NCBI GenBank assembly: GCA_002070945.1 | Contig: MWEG01000084.1 | Coordinates: 1 to 64,000, forward strand | Length of the DNA stretch: 64,000 nt | Direction: 5' to 3' | Source: Lentisphaerae bacterium ADurb.Bin082 | GTDB taxonomy: Bacteria; Verrucomicrobiota; Lentisphaeria; Oligosphaerales; Oligosphaeraceae | In this document: in pieces, positions 1-9,649 of the stretch | Layout: the number at the start of each line of letters is the position of its first letter | Numbering within the stretch: position 1 is the stretch's first letter | The notes under the pieces: generated by a model | Seen by the model: only the letters and a program-made list of their open reading frames with translations | Told to the model about the DNA's origin: nothing | Database searches by the model: none | Program-made: the position numbers and the translations under genes

Positions 1-44
1 GCTGAACTTGAACAAGGTGGCAGCGATGGTATCTTGCCGTCAGG

Positions 45-290
45 TCACTTGAAAGGAGGAAACGGTACTGTCAAGTATGTATAATCTCCTTCTGTTTCTG
101 CCATCACCGAAGAAAGCATGGCGCCAAACGCAATGGCAAAGATTAATGTTCCAGCCCAGCGAGCGCAAGAACTTCTTGCTCCTTGAAATACCGTTATGCC
201 CCAGGCACACAGCTCAGCTGAAGTCCTGAGCATCCAATTATGGCGTTGACTACTCCATCTTCCGTTGGATTCCTCATAGCTCGAAATCAT
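45..290 (-). pseudogene. Possible remnant of an exported protein (signal peptide plus first mature residues)
   Basis: An 81-codon reading frame holds a hydrophobic stretch ending LSSVMA, which looks like a signal peptide with an AxA-type cleavage site, followed by ETEGDYTY and then a stop. Exported BspA-type leucine-rich proteins of this kind of organism often begin their mature part with a similar GDYTY segment leading into VTDGK. Beyond the stop, the DNA can be read as VTDGKI if one base is dropped, so this could be a frameshifted or insertion-broken gene start. The upstream part of the frame has no clear ribosome binding site. It may equally be chance. The 3' continuation, if any, lies left of the window. 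Confidence 0.25.
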
Positions 291-1156
291 TGCCTGTTTC
301 CTCTTCTTGCCTGACTATGTTGGCCAATCTGCGGCTGGTTCCGAATGAGAACCATGCCGCTGTTCTGGAAAATTAGCAGCAAACCTCAATCAACACGACT
401 GCGCTTTTGCTATCTGTGAAAAATGATCAGATACGCCTTGGTAGACAAACGTAATTCGTTATCAATAAAAGTCAAACCAAAGCATCAGCCAAACTGTGGC
501 ATCGGGTAACCGGCCAGCCATGGATAATGGCCATCCCGACCTTCTGCCGCTCCGTTGCTGTGGACGGTGTGGACATGGTGGACGACGGCTGCGGCATTGT
601 ATGTAGCTCAGCTTTAGCTTGCCGTATATAGTTCAGCTTCAGCTTGCCGTAATTTTCGTGCTTTTAGCGTTTCTGCCGCTGCACATCAGTGAACGCGGCG
701 GACAGCGTAGTCCGAACTCGCCTCTCGTTCTCCTTCGCTCGACGGTTAGTGCCACAGAACTATGGAGGGCGAGGGGCAACAAATGCCCCAGAAGGACAAT
801 ACAAAAAAGCCCAGGGCGAGCCGTAGCCTTCCAATGGCGAGTCCAGCCCTGAGTGAGATTGAGATGGTATATATTTTTGGAGTTCTGAAAAGGGAGACAC
901 CTAAGCGCTAATTTGAAGAAAAGCTTTCCCCCCCAAAAAACAAGATTCTGGCTGACAGTAGTATGACGCCCACATCATCCGCAGCTGCAGAGCGGCAAAT
1001 GCCCTGAAAGGTTCTAACATGCCTGCCAGGGCAAGCATGGGATGCGCACGCCATCCAGGTGACAAGTGAGCGAAGGCGCCGGCAGGATCGACACCATCCA
1101 GGGAAAATTAGCTGCGAAGCGGTCTGCTGCGCCACACAGCGAAAAATTGACAAGGA
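291..1156. other. Long non-coding stretch with short repeats
   Basis: No convincing gene is visible. The stretch holds three TGGAC units at 560-582 and a 23-bp direct repeat at 604-651. The short frames here have no recognisable protein features, and I see no RNA gene. Confidence 0.5.
604..651. repeat. Tandem 23-bp direct repeat
   Basis: Copies at 604-626 and 629-651 share 21 of 23 positions, ending in AGCTTGCCGTA, with a 2-bp spacer. No palindrome or neighbouring gene suggests an operator role. Confidence 0.7.
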
Positions 1157-4100
1157 CTATGGAACTGCCCTCACAAGGCGGAAGCCCAGATGGCCGGTCT
1201 GGTGCGACGTCAAGTGCCCGCTGCGGCTCGCCGAACGGCAGCAGCCCGCGTCGTTGTACCCACTGCCGCCTCGGGCGATGCGGGTGACGCCACTGGCATC
1301 GCCTTCAGGGTCTGTTACCATATATGGTGGGTAATCACAGCAATCCCACCAGTCCAAACACCATTCCCATAAGTTGCCGTGCATGTCATAAAGTCCCCAC
1401 TGATTCGGCAGATAGCTGCCGACCTTAGCACTGCCGCACGAAGTATCGCCATCCCATACAAAACCCGAGCCGCCATTGTGGTAGCATCGTCCGACCTCGG
1501 CCATATTCGGACAATTTGTTGTGCTGGTCAAATCCTTGCCTGAGTTCAAGGCGGCCGTGCTCCCGGCCCGGCAGGCATATTCCCATTGCGCTTCTGTCGG
1601 CAGGTCGAAATCCATGTCGGTTCTGGCCCTCAGCCGCCCCAAGAACGAATCCGCATCAACCGCATTATTGTCTGGCCAGCCCGAGCCGATGCCACTTCCC
1701 CGAATGTCGTCGTAGCTAATCATTTCCACCGGCCGTGCATCGCGGCAGGATGCATTGGAGAAATAGCTTGGCCAGTCGCCCATCACCAGCTCCCATTGCT
1801 TCTGGGTCACTTCAAACACACCCACATAGAAGTCCTTGGTCAGGGTCACCTGATGCTGGGTTTCGCCACCCCAGCGCCCTAATTCGTTCTCTGGCGACCC
1901 CATCATAAAAATTCCTGCGGGAATCCGGCGCAACACCAGCTTCGTGGTCTTGTATTCGTCTGACCAGCCGCCAACAGGAGGCGTAGAGGGGATGTCTATC
2001 GGGTATCTCGATACGGATGGCCCGCCTGACAAATCAATGATCAGATACTCGCCATTGAAAGGAGCGACCTCTCCGTGTTGCTCAGGCCAATACAGGTAAT
2101 ATCCAGAACCACTGCACACATTCTTTGTTGGGTATAGATGTTGGCCATCCCAGCCCCAGGCAATGGTATTGTCACCACTTAATAGACTATCTATAATCGG
2201 CCCGACCAAATTCCAGCCTGGCTTCAAACTTGCAGCAAAATCAAAGTTTTCCGGGGATGTGCCCAAAAGAGTGAACGTTTCAGCAATCCGGCAATAAATC
2301 CAGCAGGCTTGCGTCGGCGGCAGATTTTTACTGAAAACGTAGGCGTCGCCGGCCTGAGGCAATGTCATCGCCTTTCTCGAACGCAAATACTGTTGGGACT
2401 GATTGTTAAGAATCAAATTGTTACTGATTAGATTCCAGCCAGCGTTAAGGTTATATCTGTGGGCATATATCGCCCGAGCCGTCAGAGGGCCGATGATTCG
2501 GCTGAAATCAACATCCCATCCGATTAGGTCCAAGCCATTTTCCGTTGCTATTTCCGGGGCAATCGCCGGTTTGTCGTGGGCAACCTGCTGAACCAGCTCA
2601 CCGCCACCAATGCGCTGCCCGATATCACCTGGCTTGAAAATCACAGTATAGACTTTTGGTCTATAAGTTGCAGTCAGGATGACATTCGCCGCAGGCATGG
2701 TGAAAGTAGTATTGGCTGAGTTGGCATCAGCAATTCTTTCTGCATACTGCCTTGGTTCCACCGTCCAGGCTTCGAAGGACTCATATCCAAAGGGTATGGG
2801 GTCTGCTACAAGTGGAAAGATTTGATTCTCTTCATAAATACCAGTCCACAATCCGGAATTGACCGTTGCATTATAGCTACGGGTATATTCGGCTGTAAAC
2901 GGTTCACTGGGACGCCAATTGGGTTTAAATGCCCTGAATTTCAATTTCGCCGGCAGATCGACCATGCGATCCGACCAGATTGCAGAATTTTCTGTGGGTT
3001 CCGTTCCATCTTTTGTATAACGTATCGTTGCCCCGTCTTCAGGGCATGTCACCGTAACTGCAAGCGGGCTGAGATAACTGCCTGAAACAGGAAGTGCGTA
3101 CGGAGTGGGCAGAATCTCCGGTTCGGAACGGTAAACAAAAATCGTTCTTGATTCTTTGTTTTCAACTGCATCCGTTGCTGTAATAACAATTCTGTTCTCG
3201 CCGACAATCAAGTCAATGGAACAACTCCAGTTTGTATTTCCATTGCAATTTCCGCTAGTTCCACTGCTCTCATTCTTCCAGGTGACATTGCTGACAGAGG
3301 TCTTATCCGATGCCGTCCCACTTACCGTAATGCTCGTCGTAGCATTGGGTACCTGACGTTCGTTGGCAGGAGGGGTGTTGATGATTATATCAGGCGGTGT
3401 CGTTTCATGAGTGTATGAAATTAGCAATGCACAATCGTCAGTACGAAGACAACGCAGAAAACCATAATAATTGTAGTCTCCCCTCAACCAAAAGCCTTTG
3501 TTTGGTCGATTCCAATATACCCAGCCCTTGACAGCAGTTGTAGCATCAATTCTAAGCGTCGGACGTTCTTCTTTATCGACATCTACATACGAGGGGACGA
3601 TTTTCTCTGTATCAGGATAGATATGGGTTGGACGATTATTCCACCTTACGTATTCTACATCAAGTTGCCAGTCCTTGATTGCCCCGACGATTATATTATA
3701 AGTTCCAGTGCCCAGAGACGATTTACCTCCTACTACTGTCAACATCAACTCGGCAGATGTGATGGGTGTATCATGGTCAGGTTGGGTTTCAGCGCCTACT
3801 AATTTATCGGAAATATCATTAAATCTTAAAAAAAGCTCATTCCACCATCCATCCTTATCATAACCAACATCCCATATATTACCACCATCATCGCCATAAT
3901 GCTTTTTGGGTTTCGCCTCCCAGACACCTCCCCACACATAATCGCCCTCTCCAAGTGCTATCGTCCGTATATTATCCCGTCGGAAAATTGTTATTGATGC
4001 TTCATCTAAAAGACTATCACCATTATATGCCTTTAGAGTTATGTCGTTTCTGTTATTATTGTTTATATTTTTTTTCAAGGTGATTCTGCAATTCCAAAGC

Positions 4101-7100
4101 CCATCATCACCTTTGCTTAAGTTCTCATAAAAAACATTGTTTCTATAACATTCAACTTTAGTGGTTCCATTAGGCGGAAGAACTTCAACCGTGACCCGGG
4201 AGTCACTGGTATAGTATGGATTCGCAGTCGGACGCGTAATAACCAAATCCTTGGGATAATCAAATTTACCTACAACAGGTCCACTAAACAATTCTGATTC
4301 GATTATATTTCCATTCCCAGATTCAAAATAAAACAGGTAATTATGCGTCCCTTCCGGCAAGCGTGTCGGATATTGATAGGTTCCATTGGCATACGAACCA
4401 CTTTCCAAAGCCATATCGTAAGCCGTTCCGTTGATATAAACTTTGGCTTCCTGAGGTGCCATACCCGACTGATCGTAATAAGTAACCCGATAGGTAAACG
4501 TATCTTGCGTTGTTCCTGAAGAAGGGGTTACACTCATGTTTGAGAGAGACGGGGGAATGATACGCAAGTACTTTATTTTCGACTCAGCTCGCTTCCCTCC
4601 GCCGTTTTCGGCCGACACCCTAAACCTGTAGAATGTCGCTGGTCTACGGGGGGTAAAATATACGGAGTTACCGGTGGATATTAAGGTACGTGATACTGAT
4701 TTCCAATCCGACCATGAACTGCCAGTCCAGTAACTCCATTGAAATTTATAATTCTCTTTTAGTATACCACTTTCCTTATCAGATGCACTAGCAGTAACAT
4801 CAAACGCTGAAAAAGAATAAACTTGCGTAGGATTATTAATATCTGAAGAGTCCGGATAGTCTAAATCCACTGTTGGTGGGCTAGTGTCAATAAGGGAATA
4901 AAACGTTCGATATAAATCTGCACATCTAGCGATAGCATAAGGCATAAGGTCATCAGCAATGATCCATTTCTCGGGATCACTAATACCACCAATTAAAGCA
5001 TTGCGTGAAACCTCGGAAGGACGATGTTTAGTGCAGCTGTAATCAGACGGTTCGTAATATGATGAATCACCATCACGATCATCCGAATCATAGTCGTCAG
5101 TATAGTTGACTGTTGCATAAAAAATAGAGTATATGTCTTCGAAAAGTATTGGTACCCTTCTCCAATAGCCACCTATATTCTCATATGTGTACTTCCGGAA
5201 ATTTTCTTCAACTGCCATCAATTCCTCATATCCATCTTTGCCTATGTAAGGCACCCAGTGAGGATCCCCCAAGGCGTGGGCAGGGACGCACATGTCCGCT
5301 ACTAGGTGTGCCAGATGTCCAAGCCAGTAGATTGCCTCTGCCTTGTCTGTGTCCCATGCTGGCTTTGCAAGATTTTCAAGAATATACTCCGCTCTGGTCA
5401 GGGCAGACTGCCCTAAACCATACCAAGGCACCGAAATTCCAGTGTACAAGCCGCTGTGTCCTATGACGAAATGGTCGTGCATCGGGTATTTGGGGGTTGT
5501 GGCTCCAGGTGATCGGTAAGACACATCTTCAGCCCATGCGCCATCTAACAGGTTTGAACCGGCTGGGCTGCTATTCCACGTTTGATCTTTGTACGTTGTA
5601 AAAAATCCAAGATTTGCACCTTCGATATGGGAATTAAAGTATTTATATGCTTGGTAAGCGATCCACTGATGGGTACCGTCATTGCTGTGAGATATCCTGA
5701 TCATATCATCATTTGCACGATGAACAATTTTAGTGCAATAGGTGTTGTCAATGGTTAACTTCTCTGCTTCTTCCCCACAGAGTATTGTGGCGTTTAAAAC
5801 ATGAACAGGACTCAATTTACCAAATGATGGCTGGCCAGGCAATTGCCACGGAAAAACAAGTTTTTTCTTCTCTCCGGGTTCAAGGCTTACGGTCAGGTTG
5901 CCAAGCTCTGCTTCTTTGTGAAGGTGCAATAGAACTGGTGCGTCTGCAACTGTCATGTTCCCTTTATTGGCAACCTCAACCGTGATGTTGAGGTCTATGC
6001 CTTCTCTCACCATGACACCCGCGCCGCAAACTGGGCGAACACTGAGCACCGCAACATCATAATACTCCATATCTGTCACAGGAATCTCAATTTGTCTTAT
6101 CGAGTTACAGGATGAGCTGATTTTACCTGTTTCAGAGCTGATTTCCACAACCAAATTAACCTCTTTTCCTACGTCTGATAATGATGGCATCCATTGCAGG
6201 CAAATTTCCTTCGTTTGTTTTGGGGCGACAGAAGGGATGTCAACCATAGCAACCACCTGACCATCGCGAGAGATGCTTGCTGACGCTCCTTGAAGAGGCC
6301 TTATACAATGATTGCGAACCGCCAGAAATATGTTAACAGATTGGTTTGCTAACGGGCGTTCCGGAAGTGACACAACATTGACGATGCCAATATGTTCCTG
6401 ACTGACTGCTTGTTTGCACTTAACCGCTGCAGCGCAGTCGACCAGTCCAAAACCGGTTTGAGCATCCCAACCGCCGACCTCGAGGTCTGACGCAGTGTTC
6501 TGCAGGATTGCCTGAAATGATTCGATATCAAGCGATGGAGAGGTCGCAAGCATAAGGGCTGCGACGCCTGCCAAGTGAGCGGCGGCTGCGCTGGTGCCGG
6601 TGAGTTCCTGATGTTCGCCATTGTATGCCGTAGTAAGGACATCTTGTCCAGGAGCTACGATGTCCACATAGGCGGCGCGATTTGTGAAAAAGCATGGTTT
6701 GCGAAATTTGTTCACTGCGCCCACAGCCAAAGTCTTCGGAAATGCCGCTGGATAGGTGGGTTCGTCACTGCCATTATTGCCTGCAGCGGCTATGATAAGG
6801 CAGTTTCTACTTGCTGCATATTCAATAGCCGCCTCAAGGACGCCGCTTTCTGCATAGGTGCCCAGGGCAAGAGAGATTACGCGGGCGCCGTAATCAGCTG
6901 CGTACACAATTCCTTCCGCCACGTCTCCAGCCGTGCCTTCACCATTGGCATCAAGGACTTTGAGAGGCATCATTCTGGTGCCAGGAGCAATGCCTGATGT
7001 GCCAGTTTGTGGATTCGCCTGAGCACCAATGATACCTGCCACTTGTGTGCCATGACCATGATCGTCTTCAGTATCTGAGTTGTCAGCGCAAAAATTATAG

Positions 7101-7912
7101 CCGGCAACCAGATTCTGAGACAGATCAGGATGATTACCGGCTATGCCGCTATCGACCACTGCAACAACAACGTTGGGATCACCTTGGGTGATTTGCCAAG
7201 CTTCGGGTACGCAGATTGCCTCCAGGTTCCACATCGGGGTAAATGCAGAATCAACAGGTGACTTCTCTGCATTCGAACGCAAGATTACATTGGCCTCTAC
7301 ACTCTCAATACTCGGTTCCTGCCGCAAAGAAGCGATAAAATCACTTAATGAAATTCCTTCTGGAACAGTGATGCATTGATAGCCAATCTTAGCCAGAACA
7401 TTTGTCTTGCGTTCGGTAATCTGAGAGCCACGCTTAGCCAATAGTTGCTCCACTTCAATATCCGTAACGCTCTTCTTGAACTTAACAAGCACCTTACCAG
7501 CTTGAACATCGACGGAACGGCCATTGCGTGTGTCCAGTAACCTGACAATGGCGAGACCAGTATCTTTGCGCGATGAAGCGGGAGTTTTTACCGATTGGTC
7601 TATCTCGGATGCAGCGAGGGAGCTACTACCATCTTGATTGAGATCGCTTCTTGTTTCACTAAGCGCTATTTGAGGGGATTCATCAGCCTGTGAAATGGGA
7701 GAAGTATCAGGTGGTGCTGGTGGAATTTGAGCATCATTTCGGGCTACCGTTTGTTCTGGTAAAGAAGGCAATGATTCCCTATCAATCTTCGGAGGATTTC
7801 CTTTTCGATCAGTGTTAATGATGACGATTAAAAGAACTGCTAAAATCGCCAGAACAAATCCTGAAAGCAACAGCTTTATTTTTTTTTGTTTATTTTCTAA
7901 AGTCAACCGCAT
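1157..7912 (-). CDS. Membrane-anchored or exported subtilisin-like protease fused to a phospholipase-C-like domain and a SUMF1-like C-terminus
   Basis: A 2251-residue protein. The start is placed at 7912 because GGAGG lies 6 bases upstream; a longer frame begins at 7942 without such a site. Residues 13-31 form a membrane segment or uncleaved signal. Residues 115-205 look like a protease propeptide. The S8 peptidase triad is visible: VVDSG (about 250), DDHGHGT (about 286) and GTSAAAAH (about 438), with AAGNNG for the oxyanion hole. CARDB-like repeats follow. A zinc-dependent phospholipase-C-like region (about 730-1000) carries LGHLAHLVADMCVPAHA. Next come Ig-like parts, a DNRLRE/CBM-like domain (about 1310-1500), a chitobiase-type C-terminal domain, InlB-like repeats, a GWNL domain (about 1815-1945) shared with the giant protein at 46154-61309, and a SUMF1/FGE-like domain (about 1990-2250). 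The SUMF1 part appears to lack the catalytic cysteine pair of true formylglycine-generating enzymes. Substrates are unknown; a cell-surface role is inferred. Confidence 0.85.
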   Translation of the reverse strand: MRLTLENKQKKIKLLLSGFVLAILAVLLIVIINTDRKGNPPKIDRESLPSLPEQTVARNDAQIPPAPPDTSPISQADESPQIALSETRSDLNQDGSSSLAASEIDQSVKTPASSRKDTGLAIVRLLDTRNGRSVDVQAGKVLVKFKKSVTDIEVEQLLAKRGSQITERKTNVLAKIGYQCITVPEGISLSDFIASLRQEPSIESVEANVILRSNAEKSPVDSAFTPMWNLEAICVPEAWQITQGDPNVVVAVVDSGIAGNHPDLSQNLVAGYNFCADNSDTEDDHGHGTQVAGIIGAQANPQTGTSGIAPGTRMMPLKVLDANGEGTAGDVAEGIVYAADYGARVISLALGTYAESGVLEAAIEYAASRNCLIIAAAGNNGSDEPTYPAAFPKTLAVGAVNKFRKPCFFTNRAAYVDIVAPGQDVLTTAYNGEHQELTGTSAAAAHLAGVAALMLATSPSLDIESFQAILQNTASDLEVGGWDAQTGFGLVDCAAAVKCKQAVSQEHIGIVNVVSLPERPLANQSVNIFLAVRNHCIRPLQGASASISRDGQVVAMVDIPSVAPKQTKEICLQWMPSLSDVGKEVNLVVEISSETGKISSSCNSIRQIEIPVTDMEYYDVAVLSVRPVCGAGVMVREGIDLNITVEVANKGNMTVADAPVLLHLHKEAELGNLTVSLEPGEKKKLVFPWQLPGQPSFGKLSPVHVLNATILCGEEAEKLTIDNTYCTKIVHRANDDMIRISHSNDGTHQWIAYQAYKYFNSHIEGANLGFFTTYKDQTWNSSPAGSNLLDGAWAEDVSYRSPGATTPKYPMHDHFVIGHSGLYTGISVPWYGLGQSALTRAEYILENLAKPAWDTDKAEAIYWLGHLAHLVADMCVPAHALGDPHWVPYIGKDGYEELMAVEENFRKYTYENIGGYWRRVPILFEDIYSIFYATVNYTDDYDSDDRDGDSSYYEPSDYSCTKHRPSEVSRNALIGGISDPEKWIIADDLMPYAIARCADLYRTFYSLIDTSPPTVDLDYPDSSDINNPTQVYSFSAFDVTASASDKESGILKENYKFQWSYWTGSSWSDWKSVSRTLISTGNSVYFTPRRPATFYRFRVSAENGGGKRAESKIKYLRIIPPSLSNMSVTPSSGTTQDTFTYRVTYYDQSGMAPQEAKVYINGTAYDMALESGSYANGTYQYPTRLPEGTHNYLFYFESGNGNIIESELFSGPVVGKFDYPKDLVITRPTANPYYTSDSRVTVEVLPPNGTTKVECYRNNVFYENLSKGDDGLWNCRITLKKNINNNNRNDITLKAYNGDSLLDEASITIFRRDNIRTIALGEGDYVWGGVWEAKPKKHYGDDGGNIWDVGYDKDGWWNELFLRFNDISDKLVGAETQPDHDTPITSAELMLTVVGGKSSLGTGTYNIIVGAIKDWQLDVEYVRWNNRPTHIYPDTEKIVPSYVDVDKEERPTLRIDATTAVKGWVYWNRPNKGFWLRGDYNYYGFLRCLRTDDCALLISYTHETTPPDIIINTPPANERQVPNATTSITVSGTASDKTSVSNVTWKNESSGTSGNCNGNTNWSCSIDLIVGENRIVITATDAVENKESRTIFVYRSEPEILPTPYALPVSGSYLSPLAVTVTCPEDGATIRYTKDGTEPTENSAIWSDRMVDLPAKLKFRAFKPNWRPSEPFTAEYTRSYNATVNSGLWTGIYEENQIFPLVADPIPFGYESFEAWTVEPRQYAERIADANSANTTFTMPAANVILTATYRPKVYTVIFKPGDIGQRIGGGELVQQVAHDKPAIAPEIATENGLDLIGWDVDFSRIIGPLTARAIYAHRYNLNAGWNLISNNLILNNQSQQYLRSRKAMTLPQAGDAYVFSKNLPPTQACWIYCRIAETFTLLGTSPENFDFAASLKPGWNLVGPIIDSLLSGDNTIAWGWDGQHLYPTKNVCSGSGYYLYWPEQHGEVAPFNGEYLIIDLSGGPSVSRYPIDIPSTPPVGGWSDEYKTTKLVLRRIPAGIFMMGSPENELGRWGGETQHQVTLTKDFYVGVFEVTQKQWELVMGDWPSYFSNASCRDARPVEMISYDDIRGSGIGSGWPDNNAVDADSFLGRLRARTDMDFDLPTEAQWEYACRAGSTAALNSGKDLTSTTNCPNMAEVGRCYHNGGSGFVWDGDTSCGSAKVGSYLPNQWGLYDMHGNLWEWCLDWWDCCDYPPYMVTDPEGDASGVTRIARGGSGYNDAGCCRSASRSGHLTSHQTGHLGFRLVRAVP

Positions 7913-7976
7913 TACAGACCTCCATTTAGTAAAATAAAACAAAAAACAGTGTTAACAAAGCAGTGATAAAATTTAG

Positions 7977-7998
7977 TTAATGTGCGAGATATTGTGAT
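7977..7998 (+). repeat. TTAATGTGC dispersed element, copy a
   Basis: Begins TTAATGTGCGAGATATTG and ends in TGTGAT. It shares its first nine bases with the copies at 8406, 23141, 29436 and 45727, and is related beyond them. It lies 65 bp upstream of the protease start. Confidence 0.55.
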
Positions 7999-8082
7999 AG
8001 AAAAGGAGATTTGGCACAGCGGTTCTGTTTGTTAGACGTCCGGTAGTGCCCCTACTGGGCACCAGTTTTGGGGTATGCCTTC

Positions 8083-8102
8083 CCCCAGGCTAAAGCCTGG
8101 GG
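8083..8102. repeat. CCCCAGG palindrome
   Basis: A perfect inverted repeat: CCCCAGGCT, then AA, then AGCCTGGGG. No T-tract follows on either strand, so it is not a standard intrinsic terminator. A related imperfect palindrome lies at 29545-29575. Confidence 0.7.
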
Positions 8103-8205
8103 TTAAGCATGGTTAAGCGCCTACGGCGCAAGGGGGCATGACTGTAAGCATGATGCATCTTCATGGTCTGGAAGCCTGTACAAGACACGTGCCTTGACTC
8201 CGCAT

Positions 8206-8327
8206 GTCCATGACTGTCCACTTCCGTCCACGTCCACTCTCCACTAATGTCCACTAAAGTCCACAGTCCATCGTCTACTGATGTCCATTAAGGTCCACTA
8301 AAGTCCATTGTCCACTGTCCACTAAAG
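8206..8327 (+). repeat. GTCCA array
   Basis: Twelve GTCCA units at irregular 6-20 bp spacing in 122 bp, often extended to GTCCACTAAAG. The same word in the opposite orientation recurs at 23290-23334 (five TGGAC) and 560-582 (three TGGAC). Confidence 0.75.
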
Positions 8328-8356
8328 TGCTTTACCCGGGGTGCCTAGCGCCGCAG
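8315..8356 (+). repeat. 42-bp dispersed repeat, copy 1
   Basis: Matches the reverse complement of 61756-61797 at 37 of 42 positions. It begins CTGTCCACTAAAG, contains TTACCCGGGGT and ends in GCAG. Confidence 0.8.
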
Positions 8357-8405
8357 ATTGCCCGGAACTCCAAGTATCAATCGGTGACCAATACTACAAG
8401 CATTC

Positions 8406-8427
8406 ATCACAAAACTTCGCACATTAA
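8406..8427 (-). repeat. TTAATGTGC dispersed element, copy b
   Basis: On the minus strand it reads TTAATGTGCGAAGTTTTG followed by TGAT. It is the best match to copy d at 29436. Confidence 0.55.
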
Positions 8428-8601
8428 CGAAAATTTACAAATTGCCATCTATGTGCCCCCAGGCAAATTCCGACCACCAGCCCAAGACAGCCCTAATTCT
8501 TCACAACACCGTGAAGGGGCTCAAATTATGGGGATAATCGTTAGTATACCCCGGCGGCAGACTCAATGCAAACTGAACAAATGCAATATCGTATAGCACA
8601 A

Positions 8602-8636
8602 GGGGGAGGAAAGGACTGCAAACCCTTTCCTCCCCC
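8602..8636 (-). terminator. Strong hairpin downstream of cysteine synthase
   Basis: A perfect 13-bp stem (GGGGGAGGAAAGG at 8602-8614 pairs with 8624-8636) with a 9-nt loop, 50 bp past the cysK stop. It lacks a clear U-tract on the minus strand, so termination is plausible but not certain. Confidence 0.45.
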
Positions 8637-8686
8637 CTCGCGCTACTCATTTATCTCTTTTCGGCGCATGCCCAGGCATATCACGC

Positions 8687-9613
8687 CTACTCATCCTCAA
8701 ACAGCCACGTGGAAAGATACCGCTCGCCATTGTCGGGGAGCACGGCGACAATGCGCTTGCCAGCCATCTCCGGACGTTTGCTCAGCTCCAAGGCAGCATA
8801 CAAGGCCGCTCCAGACGAAATGCCAATCAGGAGCCCTTCCTCCTTGGCAGCAGCCCGAGCCGTCTGGCCAGACTGCTCTGTCGTGACCTGGATGATTTCA
8901 TCAATCAAACTGACATCCAGCACCGAGGGCACAAAGCCAGCGCCAATGCCTTGGATTTTGTGCGGTCCAGCCACGCCGCCCGACAACACCGGACTGTCCG
9001 ACGGCTCCACTGCGACGACCTTGACCTTGGCGTTGCGCTCCTTGAGTACACTGCCAATGCCCGTCAGCGTGCCGCCAGTGCCAACCGTGGCTACCAGCAC
9101 ATCAACGACGCCGTCCGTGTCCCGCCAGATTTCCTCGGCAGTGGTCAAACGATGCGCCAGCGGATTGGCTGGATTATCAAACTGCTGCGGCACCAGCGAA
9201 CCGGGATTCTCCTGATGCAACTCCATGGCTTTGTCAATGGCGCCTTGCATGCCTTTGGCGCCTTCCGTCAACACGATTTCCGCACCGTAGGCGCTGAGAA
9301 TCTTCCGGCGTTCAACGCTCATCGTGTCCGGCATGGTCAAAATCAGCCGATAGCCCTTGACAGCCGCTGCCAGCGCCAAGCCAATGCCGGTGTTGCCGCT
9401 GGTCGGCTCAATGATGACCGCGCCCGGCGACAACACGCCGCGCTTCTCGGCATCCTCAATCATGGCTACCGCAACCCTGTCCTTGACACTGCCCCCCGGG
9501 TTGAAATACTCCACCTTCACCAACACTTCGGCAACGCCGTGATTCAACTTCCCGATCCGCACCAGCGGCGTATTCCCAATCGTCTCAACCAGGTTGTTTT
9601 TAATGTTCGCCAC
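8687..9613 (-). CDS. cysK: Cysteine synthase (O-acetylserine sulfhydrylase)
   Basis: A 308-residue PLP enzyme that makes L-cysteine from O-acetylserine and sulfide in the cytoplasm. It shows the family signatures: NPGGSVKDR with the PLP lysine near residue 41, EPTSGNTG, the phosphate-binding GTGGT loop and GISSGA. Length is normal for CysK. The start codon is GTG at 9613, with AGGAAGG about 9 bases upstream. It lies 36 bp after the sugar-isomerase-like gene on the same strand, so the two are probably cotranscribed from the promoter at 10525-10552. Cystathionine beta-synthase-like activity is possible, but the short single-domain form favours CysK. Confidence 0.95.
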   Translation of the reverse strand: MANIKNNLVETIGNTPLVRIGKLNHGVAEVLVKVEYFNPGGSVKDRVAVAMIEDAEKRGVLSPGAVIIEPTSGNTGIGLALAAAVKGYRLILTMPDTMSVERRKILSAYGAEIVLTEGAKGMQGAIDKAMELHQENPGSLVPQQFDNPANPLAHRLTTAEEIWRDTDGVVDVLVATVGTGGTLTGIGSVLKERNAKVKVVAVEPSDSPVLSGGVAGPHKIQGIGAGFVPSVLDVSLIDEIIQVTTEQSGQTARAAAKEEGLLIGISSGAALYAALELSKRPEMAGKRIVAVLPDNGERYLSTWLFEDE

Positions 9614-9649
9614 GGCCTGTGTCCTTCCTGAACGTGTATTCGCGATACC

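Larger units (their letters stand above)
7913..8686. other. Repeat-rich intergenic region
   Basis: No gene seen. From left to right it holds a TTAATGTGC element (7977), a CCCCAGG palindrome (8083-8102), an array of GTCCA units (8206-8327), one copy of a 42-bp dispersed repeat (8315-8356), an inverted TTAATGTGC element (8406-8427) and a 13-bp-stem hairpin (8602-8636). Confidence 0.7.

Noticed and set aside
908-1153. Open frame of 81 codons on the minus strand
   Set aside because: No ribosome binding site, domain or sensible composition; probably non-coding.
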